Source: Aurantibrevibacter sp041749595
GTDB lineage: Bacteria > Bacteroidota > Bacteroidia > Flavobacteriales > Flavobacteriaceae
Assembly: GCA_041749595.1 (NCBI GenBank)
Contig: JBGTBA010000165.1
Coordinates: 17,581-81,580 of the forward strand
Direction of reading: 5' to 3'
Length of the DNA stretch: 64,000 nucleotides
The first letter of the stretch is position 1, and each line of letters begins with the position of its first letter. Position numbers and translations under genes: made by a program. The notes below the pieces were generated by a model. It had not been told where the DNA came from and made no database searches. It saw only the letters and a list, made by a program, of their open reading frames with translations. Positions 52,692-62,026 of this stretch are shown piece by piece.

Positions 52692-53755
52692 TAATTGTAT
52701 TTTATTTCTTTAATGGGTGCATTAATAATGCCCTTTAACACAGGGATGGTTTTATTGACCAACTTGGCCATATGGTCGAAGTCCATTAACGAATTTTCAT
52801 CTCCAACCTGGTGGTAGTGGTCGAAATTGGTGAAATCGAATGTACTAAAGGTCTGTGAAGGCACATTAAAGACAGTATGAAAAGGATAATTATCCGATCT
52901 TTTGAACAAACTATATTCCTTGGCCGTAGGTAAAAAACCGACCAGCTTATTCCCTGCATACTGATTACTTATATCCGCCAGATTAGAAAGCTCGTACCCT
53001 GTTATGTACATCATATAATCTTTATCCTTTAAAGGCACGCCTACCATTTCAAAGTTAAGCATGGTATACAGATTTAATTCCTGTTTTTTTAACTTTTGAG
53101 CCAAATGTTCCGAACCTAAAAGTCCCTTTTCTTCGGCACTAAACAAAACAAAAATAACACTCCGTTTATTGGTTTTTGCTTTTCCAAAATAGCGGGCTAC
53201 TTCTAAAACTGTGGAAGTGCCGGTAGCATTGTCATTGGCACCATTGGCTATGGCATCTCCGCCAACCGGTGCAATGAGTCCGATATGGTCATAATGCGCC
53301 CCAATAATCACAAATTCCTTTTTTAATTTTTCATCATTTCCTTCCAAAAATCCGACCACATTAAAGGCAGGTTTTTCATAGTTTGTAAGCGTGTCTAAAT
53401 ATGAGGAAAAATAAGGGGCAATATGGTTTTCCTCAAAAATGGCTTTGATATATTGCGCGGCTTTTTCAATGCCCTCGCTCCCCGTATCCCTACCGTGAAG
53501 CTCATCCGAAGCTAAAAATTCCATTAAATTGGCTATATCGCCTTCCTTTGAAAATTCAATTGATTCCGGCAATAAAACGCCCTGTAATCCCTTCGATTTT
53601 GGGTTCTCGGATACTATAGATTCATTTATTTTCGTCACATGGGTCATGGACGTGTCGGGTACTGTCGCTATATTGTCTTTGTTGGTCACCAAAAGTTTTG
53701 GCGCGCCGCAGCCCATTAAAAGTATCAGACCAAGGAAAGGGAGGATTTGTTTCAT
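52691..53755 (-). CDS. M28-family metallopeptidase lipoprotein
   Basis: 354 residues. The lipobox LLMGCGAPK places the lipidated Cys at about residue 16, so the enzyme is membrane-anchored and faces the periplasm or surface. Two-zinc aminopeptidase motifs: GAHYDHIG (His, Asp), GANDNATGTS (bridging Asp), SAEEKGLLGS (catalytic Glu and zinc Glu) and a late His in HYHQVGDE. Likely a glutamyl-cyclase-like or aminopeptidase member of M28. On the minus strand between pdhC (upstream, 181 bases, separated by a terminator) and the SDR gene (1-base overlap). Confidence 0.93.
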   Translation of the reverse strand: MKQILPFLGLILLMGCGAPKLLVTNKDNIATVPDTSMTHVTKINESIVSENPKSKGLQGVLLPESIEFSKEGDIANLMEFLASDELHGRDTGSEGIEKAAQYIKAIFEENHIAPYFSSYLDTLTNYEKPAFNVVGFLEGNDEKLKKEFVIIGAHYDHIGLIAPVGGDAIANGANDNATGTSTVLEVARYFGKAKTNKRSVIFVLFSAEEKGLLGSEHLAQKLKKQELNLYTMLNFEMVGVPLKDKDYMMYITGYELSNLADISNQYAGNKLVGFLPTAKEYSLFKRSDNYPFHTVFNVPSQTFSTFDFTNFDHYHQVGDENSLMDFDHMAKLVNKTIPVLKGIINAPIKEIKYN

Positions 53756-53870
53756 TTGATTATTGCTTTTTTAATTATAGACTTCAACATCTTAATACCT
53801 AATCGTACCTCACATACCATAAAATGAAAGGCCTTATTTGATGCAAGATATTAATATCTCCTCAATGTAA

Positions 53871-53902
53871 AAAAAGCATCTCCAATTTTTGGGATGCTTT
53901 TT
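53871..53902 (-). terminator. Intrinsic terminator after pdhC
   Basis: AAAAAGCATC (53871-53880) pairs with GATGCTTTTT (53893-53902) around a 12-base loop. The A-rich low-coordinate arm gives a U-tract on the minus strand, 35 bases beyond the pdhC stop. T residues on the other side would let it act both ways. Confidence 0.85.
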
Positions 53903-53936
53903 GATCTTACTTTTATAAACCAAATTTAGGAGTCCG

Positions 53937-55580
53937 TTAGGCCAACATGGTTACGGGGTTTTCTAAATAGGAACGCAGCGTTTGCAAAAACTGAGCTCCT
54001 GTGGCTCCATCCACCGTTCGGTGGTCACAGGCCAAGGTAATCTTCATGGTATTTCCGATAACAATCTGTCCATTTTTAACCACTGGCTTCTCCACAATGG
54101 CACCTACGGATAAAATAGCCGAATTTGGTTGATTGATAATAGAGGTAAACTCTAAAATTCCAAACATCCCTAAATTAGAAACCGTAAAAGTGCTTCCTTC
54201 CATTTCTGCGGGTGTCAATTTTTTAGATTTGGCCCTACCGGCTAAATCGCGAACCGCATTTCCGATTTGAGTAAATCCCATTTGATCGGTAAACTTTAAC
54301 ACAGGAACAACCAACCCGTCCTCTACGGCTACGGCTACCCCAATATGGATATGCTTGTTGTAGCGTGTAGTATCGCCATTCCAAGTTGTATTAACCTGAG
54401 GGTGCTTCCTTAAAGCCATAGCACAGGCCTTCACCACCATATCATTGAATGATACTTTAATGTCTGGCAAATTATTGATCTGTGCTCGGGAAGCGATGGC
54501 ATTGTCCATAGCTACCTCTATAACCAAATAATAATGGGGGGCACTGAATTTGGATTCGGCCAAGCGCTTAGCAATGACCTTCCGCATCTGAGAATTTTTA
54601 ACTTCTTCACTGCCTTCTTCACCTACAGGAAGTTCTGCCGTCCCTGATGCTTTTTTATCAGCATTGGCGTTTGTAGTAGCAGGCACAACCTGAGCGGATT
54701 TTTTTTCAGGTTGATAGGTCTCAATATCCTTTTTTACAATTCTCCCGTGATCTCCCGAACCTTTGACCTCTGATATGTCAATTCCCTTTTCTTCTGCGAT
54801 TTTCTTGGCCAATGGAGAAATAAAAATACGCTGACTATCATTTGATGCTTTGGTTACTGAGGCTTTATCCTGTTTTGTTTCGGGCTTTTCATCCTCGTTG
54901 CTACTTTCTTGTCTATCGGCTGCTGGTTTGGGTTTGGCCTTAAGAATACTGTCAACATCGGTACCTTCAGGACCAATAATGGCTAGAACAGTGTCAACCG
55001 CAGCGGTTTCTCCTTCTTTAAGACCCATATACAATAAGGTTCCGGCATAGAAAGATTCAAATTCCATGGTGGCCTTATCGGTTTCTATTTCGGCCAAAAT
55101 ATCGCCTTCTTCCACCTTATCACCTACTTTTTTCAACCAAGTGGCCACAGTACCCTCTTCCATGGTATCGCTGAGTCTCGGCATTTTTATAATTTCAACC
55201 CCTTTGGGTATTTCGGAAGTAGTTGTTTCTGATTTCGCTTCAACCTTGGATTCGGTTTTTACTATTTCGTTAGTTTCCTCTTTTGGTTGTTCCTTAGTCT
55301 CAGATGCGGCCTTGCCATTTATAATCCCCGAAATATCTTCGCCTTCTTTCCCAATAATGGCAAGCAATGAATCAACAGGTGCCCCATCTCCCTCTTCGAT
55401 ACCTATGTACAATAGGGTTCCTTCATGGAAGGATTCAAATTCCATGGTGGCCTTATCGGTTTCTATTTCCGCTAAAATATCACCCTCCGCAACCTTATCC
55501 CCTACTTTTTTAAGCCACTTAGCCACGGTACCTTCTTCCATGGTATCGCTTAGTCTAGGCATATTTATAACCTCTGCCAT
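53937..55580 (-). CDS. pdhC: Pyruvate dehydrogenase E2 (dihydrolipoamide acetyltransferase), two lipoyl domains
   Basis: 547 residues. Two near-identical lipoyl domains with target lysines Lys43 and Lys169, both in ETDKATME; an Ala/Pro/Lys/Glu-rich linker; a peripheral subunit-binding domain (ISPLAKKIAEEKGID, GRIVKKDIE) at about 255-290; and the catalytic domain ending with CDHRTVDGATGAQF, whose His and Asp act in acetyl transfer. SKFSAPHYYL supports an acetyltransferase of the pyruvate complex rather than succinyl. It begins 3 bases after pdhA. LipA at 17627-18502 would provide its cofactor. The near-perfect repeat of the lipoyl domains suggests recent duplication or gene conversion. Confidence 0.96.
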   Translation of the reverse strand: MAEVINMPRLSDTMEEGTVAKWLKKVGDKVAEGDILAEIETDKATMEFESFHEGTLLYIGIEEGDGAPVDSLLAIIGKEGEDISGIINGKAASETKEQPKEETNEIVKTESKVEAKSETTTSEIPKGVEIIKMPRLSDTMEEGTVATWLKKVGDKVEEGDILAEIETDKATMEFESFYAGTLLYMGLKEGETAAVDTVLAIIGPEGTDVDSILKAKPKPAADRQESSNEDEKPETKQDKASVTKASNDSQRIFISPLAKKIAEEKGIDISEVKGSGDHGRIVKKDIETYQPEKKSAQVVPATTNANADKKASGTAELPVGEEGSEEVKNSQMRKVIAKRLAESKFSAPHYYLVIEVAMDNAIASRAQINNLPDIKVSFNDMVVKACAMALRKHPQVNTTWNGDTTRYNKHIHIGVAVAVEDGLVVPVLKFTDQMGFTQIGNAVRDLAGRAKSKKLTPAEMEGSTFTVSNLGMFGILEFTSIINQPNSAILSVGAIVEKPVVKNGQIVIGNTMKITLACDHRTVDGATGAQFLQTLRSYLENPVTMLA

Positions 55581-55583
55581 TCC

Positions 55584-56582
55584 TTATAATTTATGTTGTA
55601 TAAATGGATAATCCTCTTGTTCGTAAACCATATCGTAAAGCTGTTGCACAGGTGGATATTCCGATTCCTCCGCAAATTTTTCACACTCGGCCACTAAATT
55701 CTTTACCCGATCATCTATTTTCTTAATCTCCTCGTCCGTGGCGTACTTGTTCTCCTTTATTACCTGCAGCACTTGGGATATGGGGTCTATCTTTTTATAT
55801 TCTTCCACCTCTTCCTTAGTCCTGTAGTGTTGGGCATCCGACATGGAATGTCCTCGATATCTATACGTCTTCATCTCCAAGAAAGTTGGTCCGCCACCAC
55901 TTCTAGCGCGATCTATCGCCTTGCCCATTTCTTCGGCCACTTTAACCGGATCCATTCCATCCACTGGTCCACAGGGCATTTCATAGCCAAGTCCCAATTT
56001 CCATATCTCTGTGGAAAAAGAAGTCCTGGCCACAGAGGTTCCCATGGCATACCCATTATTTTCACATATAAAAACAATGGGCAATTGCCAAAGCATCGCC
56101 AGATTAAAGGTTTCGTGCAGGGAACCCTGTCTTACCGCACCATCGCCCATATAGCATAAAGTTACCGCATCCCTTTTAAAATACTTGTCCCCGAAAGCCA
56201 TACCCGCACCCAAAGGGATCTGACCCCCAACTATTCCGTGTCCTCCATAAAAGCGGTGTTCCTTGGAAAAAATATGCATGGATCCCCCCATACCCTTAGA
56301 GGTTCCGGTAACTTTGCCATACAACTCTGCCATTACCTTTCGCGGATCCACGCCCAGTCCTATGGGTTGCACATGGTTTCTATAGGCGGTTATCATTCTG
56401 TCCTTGGTTAAATCCATGGCATGTAGGGCACCTGCTAAAACTGCCTCCTGACCATTGTACAGGTGAAGAAATCCCCTAACCTTTTGTTGAATGTAAACTG
56501 CTGCAAGTTTATCCTCAAACTTTCGCCAGAACGACATGTCTTCATACCATTTTAGGTAGACTTCTTTAGTGATTTTTTCCAT
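55584..56582 (-). CDS. pdhA: Pyruvate dehydrogenase E1 alpha subunit
   Basis: 332 residues. Thiamine diphosphate site: GDGAVRQGSLHETFNLA with ENN after about 28 residues (GDG-x-NN fold). Other landmarks: GFLHLYNGQEAV at the N-terminus, GGSMHIFSKEHRFYGGHGIVGGQIP for cofactor/pyruvate binding and YRYRGHSMSDAQHYR for the phosphorylation-loop equivalent. The gene lies immediately before pdhC; no E1 beta gene (pdhB) is adjacent on either side, so that subunit is encoded elsewhere. The cdd gene precedes it at 56714-57196. Confidence 0.96.
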   Translation of the reverse strand: MEKITKEVYLKWYEDMSFWRKFEDKLAAVYIQQKVRGFLHLYNGQEAVLAGALHAMDLTKDRMITAYRNHVQPIGLGVDPRKVMAELYGKVTGTSKGMGGSMHIFSKEHRFYGGHGIVGGQIPLGAGMAFGDKYFKRDAVTLCYMGDGAVRQGSLHETFNLAMLWQLPIVFICENNGYAMGTSVARTSFSTEIWKLGLGYEMPCGPVDGMDPVKVAEEMGKAIDRARSGGGPTFLEMKTYRYRGHSMSDAQHYRTKEEVEEYKKIDPISQVLQVIKENKYATDEEIKKIDDRVKNLVAECEKFAEESEYPPVQQLYDMVYEQEDYPFIQHKL

Positions 56583-56713
56583 TAATTGGTATTTTTAGTA
56601 GAATTTTCGATGAATCGGAAAACAAAAATACACATATAAATCAATAGGGGAAAAAAATTAAAGTAAAAGCTGGCATGAAAACGAAAAATGGGGATAATAA
56701 GAAAAAACACACC

Positions 56714-57196
56714 TTACAAAAATGTACCATTAAATGCAAATGGAAGTAAATCGGCAATTGAATTGCATTTAATGACCTCCCCCGTTTCCCCCATGAACAA
56801 TATCCCGATCGGGCAATTCTGCTTGTTCTCATATTCTGAAATGGATTGCCGACAGTTACCGCATGGAGCGACAGGCCTTTTTACCATATATTTTTTGGAC
56901 GTGGCAGAAATGGCTATAGCTTTTATATGTACATCCGGAAACTTAGATCCCGAATGGAAAATGGCAACCCGTTCTGCGCATAAACCGGAAGGGTATGAGG
57001 CGTTTTCCTGATTGCTACCTGTAACTATTTCCCCATTGGCCATTAATACGGCCGCTCCCACACAAAAATTAGAATAGGGGGCATAAGCATTCTTTCGTGC
57101 CGCAATGGCAACCTCCATTAAAAATTGGTCATCTTTGGACAAAAATTCAAAAGATTCAAAAACGGATGCTTCAAAACTGATTTTTAGTGTTTTCAT
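56714..57196 (-). CDS. cdd: Cytidine deaminase
   Basis: Hydrolyses cytidine or deoxycytidine to uridine in pyrimidine salvage. 160 residues, the homotetrameric short form. Zinc and catalytic residues: Cys73-Ala-Glu75 (GLCAERVAIF) and PCGNC (Cys112, Cys115). The N-terminal FEASVFESFEFL extension is typical of Bacteroidota members. It lies between porV (78 bases upstream, with a terminator between) and pdhA (131 bases downstream), on the minus strand. Confidence 0.94.
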   Translation of the reverse strand: MKTLKISFEASVFESFEFLSKDDQFLMEVAIAARKNAYAPYSNFCVGAAVLMANGEIVTGSNQENASYPSGLCAERVAIFHSGSKFPDVHIKAIAISATSKKYMVKRPVAPCGNCRQSISEYENKQNCPIGILFMGETGEVIKCNSIADLLPFAFNGTFL

Positions 57197-57227
57197 ATTC
57201 CCTGTATTACTGGTTGCGAAAATAAAA

Positions 57228-57251
57228 AAAACCCGCTTTAAGGCAGGTTTT
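57228..57251 (-). terminator. Intrinsic terminator after porV
   Basis: AAAACCCGC (57228-57236) against GCAGGTTTT (57243-57251) with one internal C-A mismatch and a 6-base loop. The A-run at 57224-57231 gives a U-tract on the minus strand, 24 bases past the porV stop. Confidence 0.65.
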
Positions 57252-57274
57252 AAGTTTATTTATGTGATTCTACA

Positions 57275-58429
57275 TCAATCATTGTAAAATTCGTCCCCTA
57301 AACTAAAAGTAAGGGAAAAACGCAAAGTGTTCTCCAATGGGTTTCTCACTTGCGATGAAGAGAACAGATAAGATAGATCCACCTGTGCCGATTTAAATTT
57401 AAACCCTGCGCCCAAGGTGAAAAATTGTCGGGATCCTTTAAGTTCATTTTCATTAAAATAACCAGCTCTCAACATAAAGGCTTCCTGATAAGTATACTCG
57501 GTGCCCAAAGCCCAAGTAACTTCTTTTAATTCTTCGCTAAATCCGTCAGGGGCATCCCCAAAAGATTCAAAAACGCCACTAAGGAAACCTATGTTTTGGT
57601 ATCTGTCATTGTCTTCTGCATCTATATCGCCATCGCCATCAAAATCACGGGGGGTGGGCACCAATAGCTTGTTGAATTCAGTCGTAATGCCCAACACATT
57701 GTCCTGGTCCAAAATAAAATCGAAACCAGCTCCAAATTTGAGGTTGGTGGGAAGGAAGTTTTCCTGTCCGCCTTCATCATACTGTAGTTTACCTCCCAGG
57801 TTGGAAATATTAAAACCGGCCCTCCATCGCCCATCAAAATTGTTGTACGCTATTTCATTTGATCGGTAATATCCTGCCACATCCACCGCAAATCCATTGG
57901 CCGCCTGAGAATCCACGGTGGGATCATCCTGGAACTTTAGGTTAGAACTTATAAATCTTCCGGCCACGGCCATGGAAAATTGATCGCTCAATTTTAGGGA
58001 ATAGGATCCATCCAAGGCAATCTCGTTGGGTTTTACAATTCTGGGGTCGTCAATGGCACTTTGGCGCAATTCAATTTCTCCCAATGTAAAATACCGGAGA
58101 CTAAATGCGAATGCACTTCTTTCATTTATTTTTTTGTAAAAATTTGCGTTCAGTAGGGCAATGTCCGTAATGATGCTCTCCAAATAAGGCGTATAGCTTA
58201 GCCCGATCCCTATTTCCTGCGTCGCAAACGCAAATTTTGCCGGGTTCCACTGTTGGGAAAAAGCGTCCGCGGACGTAGCTACGCCCATATCACCCATACC
58301 TGCAGATCTGGCATCTGCGGCGATCGTTAAAAATGGCACTGCCGTGGTTATTACCCTATTTTCCTGAGCCGCTATTTTAAAAACAAAAGCAAGCAATACG
58401 GGCAGCAATAATTTTTTCATCTTTTCCAC
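57275..58429 (-). CDS. porV: Type IX secretion outer membrane protein PorV (LptO)
   Basis: 384 residues: signal peptide (about 1-21, ending IAAQ), then an FadL/PorV-like beta-barrel. Seen: ITTAVPFLTIAADARSAGMGDMGVATSADAFSQQWNPAKFA, summarised by the 'ADARSAGMGDMGVA' hallmark of PorV, then many amphipathic beta strands and the C-terminal aromatic FSLTFSLGDEF region. PorV binds secreted cargo and carries it from the T9SS translocon to the PorU sortase. PorU is not next to it in this window. The following gene is cdd, as in many flavobacteria. Divergent from gldJ over 434 bases. Confidence 0.93.
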   Translation of the reverse strand: MEKMKKLLLPVLLAFVFKIAAQENRVITTAVPFLTIAADARSAGMGDMGVATSADAFSQQWNPAKFAFATQEIGIGLSYTPYLESIITDIALLNANFYKKINERSAFAFSLRYFTLGEIELRQSAIDDPRIVKPNEIALDGSYSLKLSDQFSMAVAGRFISSNLKFQDDPTVDSQAANGFAVDVAGYYRSNEIAYNNFDGRWRAGFNISNLGGKLQYDEGGQENFLPTNLKFGAGFDFILDQDNVLGITTEFNKLLVPTPRDFDGDGDIDAEDNDRYQNIGFLSGVFESFGDAPDGFSEELKEVTWALGTEYTYQEAFMLRAGYFNENELKGSRQFFTLGAGFKFKSAQVDLSYLFSSSQVRNPLENTLRFSLTFSLGDEFYND

Positions 58430-58863
58430 TTAAAATTTGATTGGTTTCAAAAACCTTAATAAATAAAGGAATAATTAATTAGCTGTAATACACCATAACG
58501 GCCCTTTTAAAAATATCTTGTGCCAAAGGTGCATTTTTTTTATATAACTAAGCCCCTTGACTAAAATACAAAAAGTCCATGGCATAAGAAAGGTTCGCTT
58601 CAGCAGAGAATTCCTTTAAATGTCCGGATTACGTAAAAAAGAAAGCCCTTATCCATACTAATCCATATTTTAGGTCGTTATGTTTTTACATTCGCTGGCT
58701 TAAAACAAGATCCTGTTCAAAAATGGTTTAAATATTTTTGATTAACATAAAATATTATGTGCAAATCATCGTTTTAATTGCCGAAAGTGATGTCTATATT
58801 AATTAAAAAATGAATTCCGGATTGCTTTAAAAACAGTCTAAATTTTGAACTCAAGTCCTAATT
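58430..58863. other. 434-base divergent intergenic region between porV and gldJ
   Basis: No open reading frame of merit. It is AT-rich and must hold the promoters for both genes. TATTTTTG at 58733-58740 fits the -7 consensus for the gldJ direction but lacks a TTG at -33 and lies 121 bases from the start. I see no strong hairpins or direct repeats. An A-rich stretch precedes gldJ ATG 58864. Confidence 0.5.
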
Positions 58864-60534
58864 ATGAAAAAACAATTTATTAAAGTTGTACTCTCTTGTC
58901 TAGTGGTGGCCAGCGGTCTTTCCAGCTGTAAAAAATCCTCCACGTCCAAAAATGCTTCAAGAGCTACCGGTTGGAAGATCAATGCAAAAGAAGGTGGCTT
59001 TCAATACAATTCAGACTTTAAAGAGCAAGAAACCGCTCCAGGCCTTGTTTTTGTTGAAGGCGGTACGTTCACCAAGGGTAAAGTACAGGATGACGTTATG
59101 CACGATTGGAACAATACTGCAACGGCCCAACATGTGCAATCCTTCTATATGGATGAAACCGAAGTTACCAACGTGATGTATTTGGAATATTTGGATTACC
59201 TTAAAAGCGTTTATCCCCCCGAAAACCCGCAATACACAAATATTTATGCCGGCGCATTGCCAGACACCTTGGTTTGGAGAAACCGATTGGGCTTCAATGA
59301 AACCATGACCAACAACTACCTAAGGCATCCCGCATATTCGGAGTATCCAGTTGTCGGGGTAAATTGGATACAAGCAACACAGTTCGCGGAATGGAGGACA
59401 GACCGGGTAAACGAGTCTATGTTGGAAAGGGAAGGCTTTCTTGCAAAAGATGCCAAATATAAGGCAATGAATGGTGAGATTGCCGGTACTTTTAGTACTG
59501 AAGCCTATTTGAACAGGCCCGAATCCGTTTATGATGGACAAATAGATTCCCTACAAGGCAAAAAGAAAAAAGATTCAATTTCCGCTTTTGCAAAAAGAAG
59601 CAGTGGAATAATTGTACCGGAGTACAGACTACCCACTGAAACAGAATGGGAATATGCCGCACAGGCCAATGTAGGCACTCGGGAATACAACAACTATAGG
59701 GGTAGAAAAAAATATCCATGGGAAGGGGATTATACCAGGAACGGACAACGCGTAGGAAGGGGGGACCAATTGGCCAACTTTAAGCAAGCAAAAGGAGATT
59801 ATGGCGGAATTGCAGGATGGTCCGATGACGGTGCCGATATTACCGCACAAGTTAAATCCTACAAACCGAACGATCTTGGAATATATGATATGGCGGGCAA
59901 TGTGTCCGAATGGGTAGCGGATGTCTATAGGCCGATAGTGGACGATGAGGTGAGCGACTTTAACTATTATCGTGGAAATGTGTATATGAAGACGGCAATT
60001 GGTGAGGATGGAAAGGTAGATATCCTAGGAAAAGAATCTATTGTTTACGATACCCTGCCCAACGGAAAGGTGGTTGCCGTAAATTTACCCGGTGAAATAA
60101 AAATGGTACCGGTAGACGAAAATGAGACCTACCTACGAACTAACTTTTCTACCAGTGACAATATAGGCTACCGTGATGGCGACCCAAGCTCCTCTAGGTT
60201 TTATGATAAATTCAGCAGTGATGAGGAAAATAGTAAAGATGAGAAAAAAATGTACGACTCCCCAAAGCATAAAGTGGAAAAGGATTCCCTTGGTAATTTG
60301 GTCCGCCAATACGACAAATCCAACAACAGGACTTCCTTAATAAACGACGAAGTAAGAGTATATAAAGGTGGCTCATGGAGGGACAGGGCTTATTGGTTAG
60401 ATCCTGCACAGCGTAGGTATTTACCCCAATATATGGCCACAGACTATATAGGATTTAGATGTGCCATGTCCAGAGTGGGCTCAAAATCCAAATCAAAAAA
60501 CAAAAAATCCATAAGAGGAGAGAAAGTTAAGTAA
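58864..60534 (+). CDS. gldJ: Gliding motility lipoprotein GldJ
   Basis: 556 residues. A lipoprotein signal ends at SSC (about residue 22, SGLSSCKKSS). The body is a formylglycine-generating-enzyme/SUMF1-like fold: FVEGGTFTKG, SFYMDETEVTNVMYLEYL, YRLPTETEWEYAAQA, NDLGIYDMAGNVSEWVADVY and GGSWRDRAYW..GFRCAM. In Flavobacterium GldJ is required for gliding and stabilises GldK, a core part of the T9SS motor; it is not known to act as an enzyme. The C-terminus (SRVGSKSKSKNKKS) is basic, a feature of GldJ. It ends 18 bases before a terminator and 60 bases before murF, its usual neighbour. Confidence 0.96.
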   Translation: MKKQFIKVVLSCLVVASGLSSCKKSSTSKNASRATGWKINAKEGGFQYNSDFKEQETAPGLVFVEGGTFTKGKVQDDVMHDWNNTATAQHVQSFYMDETEVTNVMYLEYLDYLKSVYPPENPQYTNIYAGALPDTLVWRNRLGFNETMTNNYLRHPAYSEYPVVGVNWIQATQFAEWRTDRVNESMLEREGFLAKDAKYKAMNGEIAGTFSTEAYLNRPESVYDGQIDSLQGKKKKDSISAFAKRSSGIIVPEYRLPTETEWEYAAQANVGTREYNNYRGRKKYPWEGDYTRNGQRVGRGDQLANFKQAKGDYGGIAGWSDDGADITAQVKSYKPNDLGIYDMAGNVSEWVADVYRPIVDDEVSDFNYYRGNVYMKTAIGEDGKVDILGKESIVYDTLPNGKVVAVNLPGEIKMVPVDENETYLRTNFSTSDNIGYRDGDPSSSRFYDKFSSDEENSKDEKKMYDSPKHKVEKDSLGNLVRQYDKSNNRTSLINDEVRVYKGGSWRDRAYWLDPAQRRYLPQYMATDYIGFRCAMSRVGSKSKSKNKKSIRGEKVK

Positions 60535-60552
60535 TCATAAAAAATGATTTTT

Positions 60553-60581
60553 AAAAGCCCTTTCAATGAAGGGCTTTTTTT
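60553..60581 (+). terminator. Intrinsic terminator between gldJ and murF
   Basis: AAAAGCCCTT (60553-60562) pairs with AAGGGCTTTT (60569-60578) around a 6-base loop, followed by a T-run. It lies 18 bases past the gldJ stop and only 14-17 bases before the murF ATG, leaving no room for a separate murF promoter after it. Confidence 0.8.
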
Positions 60582-60594
60582 ATATCTTAGTTTT

Positions 60595-61869
60595 ATGACC
60601 ATACACGAGCTGTACCAAATCTTTCTGGATTTCCCGCTGGCCTGTACCGACACTAGGGCAATTGCGCATAACTGCATATTCTTTGCGTTAAAAGGAGATA
60701 ATTTCAATGGGAACACCTATGCCTCAGAAGCATTGCATAAAGGTGCCGCCTATTGTATAGTTGACGAAAAGAAATACGCAATATCAAGCAATGCCATTCT
60801 TGTTGATAATGTCCTGGAAACCCTTCAAAATTTGGCCGCCTATCATAGAAAGCATTGCAATGCAAAGATAATTGGCCTAACCGGCAGCAATGGAAAAACC
60901 ACCACTAAGGAATTAATCACCGCAGTGCTTTCCAAAAAATTTAAGACCGTAGCCACTAAAGGCAATCTCAATAACCATATCGGGGTCCCGCTTACCCTGT
61001 TGTCCATTAAAAAAGATACGGAGGTGGCCATTGTGGAGATGGGTGCAAACCACCTAAACGAAATAGCCTTTTTAAGCCATATAGCACAACCGGATTATGG
61101 ATATATAACCAATTTCGGGAAGGCCCATTTAGAAGGTTTTGGAAGTGTAGAAGGAGTTGTTAAAGGGAAAAGCGAACTGTATGATTATCTTATTTCCCAA
61201 AGCAAGTTCGTTTGCATAAATGCAGATGACCCAATCCAGAAGAACAAACTGAATGGGTACAACCATACATTTGGTTTCAGTGAAATTGACGGGGATTATT
61301 ACCAAATAAAATTTTTAGGGGCAGACCCTTTTGTATATCTCGCTATTGAAAATACAGCCATTAATTCAAAATTAATAGGGCATTATAATTTTTCCAATTG
61401 TTGTGCCGCAATAGCGTTTGGGTTGTATTTTAAGGTTCCCTTGTGGGATATAAAAAGTGCTGTTGAGGCATACGAACCCATAAATAACCGATCGCAACTC
61501 CTGATGCAAAATGGTCATAAAATCATCCTTGATGCCTACAATGCCAATCCAACCAGCATGAGGGCGGCCTTGGAAAATTTCAAATCCATGAAAGGCAAGG
61601 ATAAAGTTCTTTTTTTGGGGGATATGTTCGAACTTGGATCCGCAGCTGAAGAAGAACACCAAAAAATAGCGGATCTTGTTTCCGAACTCAATTTTAAAAA
61701 AGTGATCCTGATAGGAACCAATTTTAATAAGACCAACTGTGGGTATGTGAAATTCGATTCTTTTGACTCCTTGAAAGAAGCCATTGGAAGCATGGTACTG
61801 GCAAACAACACAATCCTCATTAAAGGTTCCAGAGGGATGGCTTTGGAGCGAATTTTGACGCTATTATAA
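60595..61869 (+). CDS. murF: UDP-MurNAc-tripeptide--D-Ala-D-Ala ligase MurF
   Basis: ATP-dependent ligase adding D-Ala-D-Ala to complete the peptidoglycan pentapeptide precursor. 424 residues. Seen: DTRAIAHNCIFFALKGDNFNGN (UDP-sugar-binding N-terminal domain), GLTGSNGKTTTKEL (ATP P-loop, from about residue 94), VEMGANHLNEIAFL, YNFSNCCAAIA with the metal-site residues, and LDAYNANPTSMRAAL. Start ATG 60595 (MTIHELYQIF) is preferred; the in-frame codon at 60544 lies before the gldJ terminator. The frame and position next to gldJ are conserved in Flavobacteriia. Confidence 0.95.
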   Translation: MTIHELYQIFLDFPLACTDTRAIAHNCIFFALKGDNFNGNTYASEALHKGAAYCIVDEKKYAISSNAILVDNVLETLQNLAAYHRKHCNAKIIGLTGSNGKTTTKELITAVLSKKFKTVATKGNLNNHIGVPLTLLSIKKDTEVAIVEMGANHLNEIAFLSHIAQPDYGYITNFGKAHLEGFGSVEGVVKGKSELYDYLISQSKFVCINADDPIQKNKLNGYNHTFGFSEIDGDYYQIKFLGADPFVYLAIENTAINSKLIGHYNFSNCCAAIAFGLYFKVPLWDIKSAVEAYEPINNRSQLLMQNGHKIILDAYNANPTSMRAALENFKSMKGKDKVLFLGDMFELGSAAEEEHQKIADLVSELNFKKVILIGTNFNKTNCGYVKFDSFDSLKEAIGSMVLANNTILIKGSRGMALERILTLL

Positions 61870-62026
61870 CGTGGGCTCAAGATTGTATAGTTGATTTTTT
61901 ATGTGGAAAAGTAAAGAATACAATATGTTGAATTGCTGATAATACGTATGGTAGTTAAATAATCCGTTGTGCTTTCAATTACCAAAATCACAAAAGATTA
62001 ATGGAATCGGAAAATATAGACGAACA

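Noticed and set aside
58430..58863. Small RNA or riboswitch in the porV-gldJ spacer
   Set aside because: No strong hairpins, repeats or known riboswitch-like core were seen.
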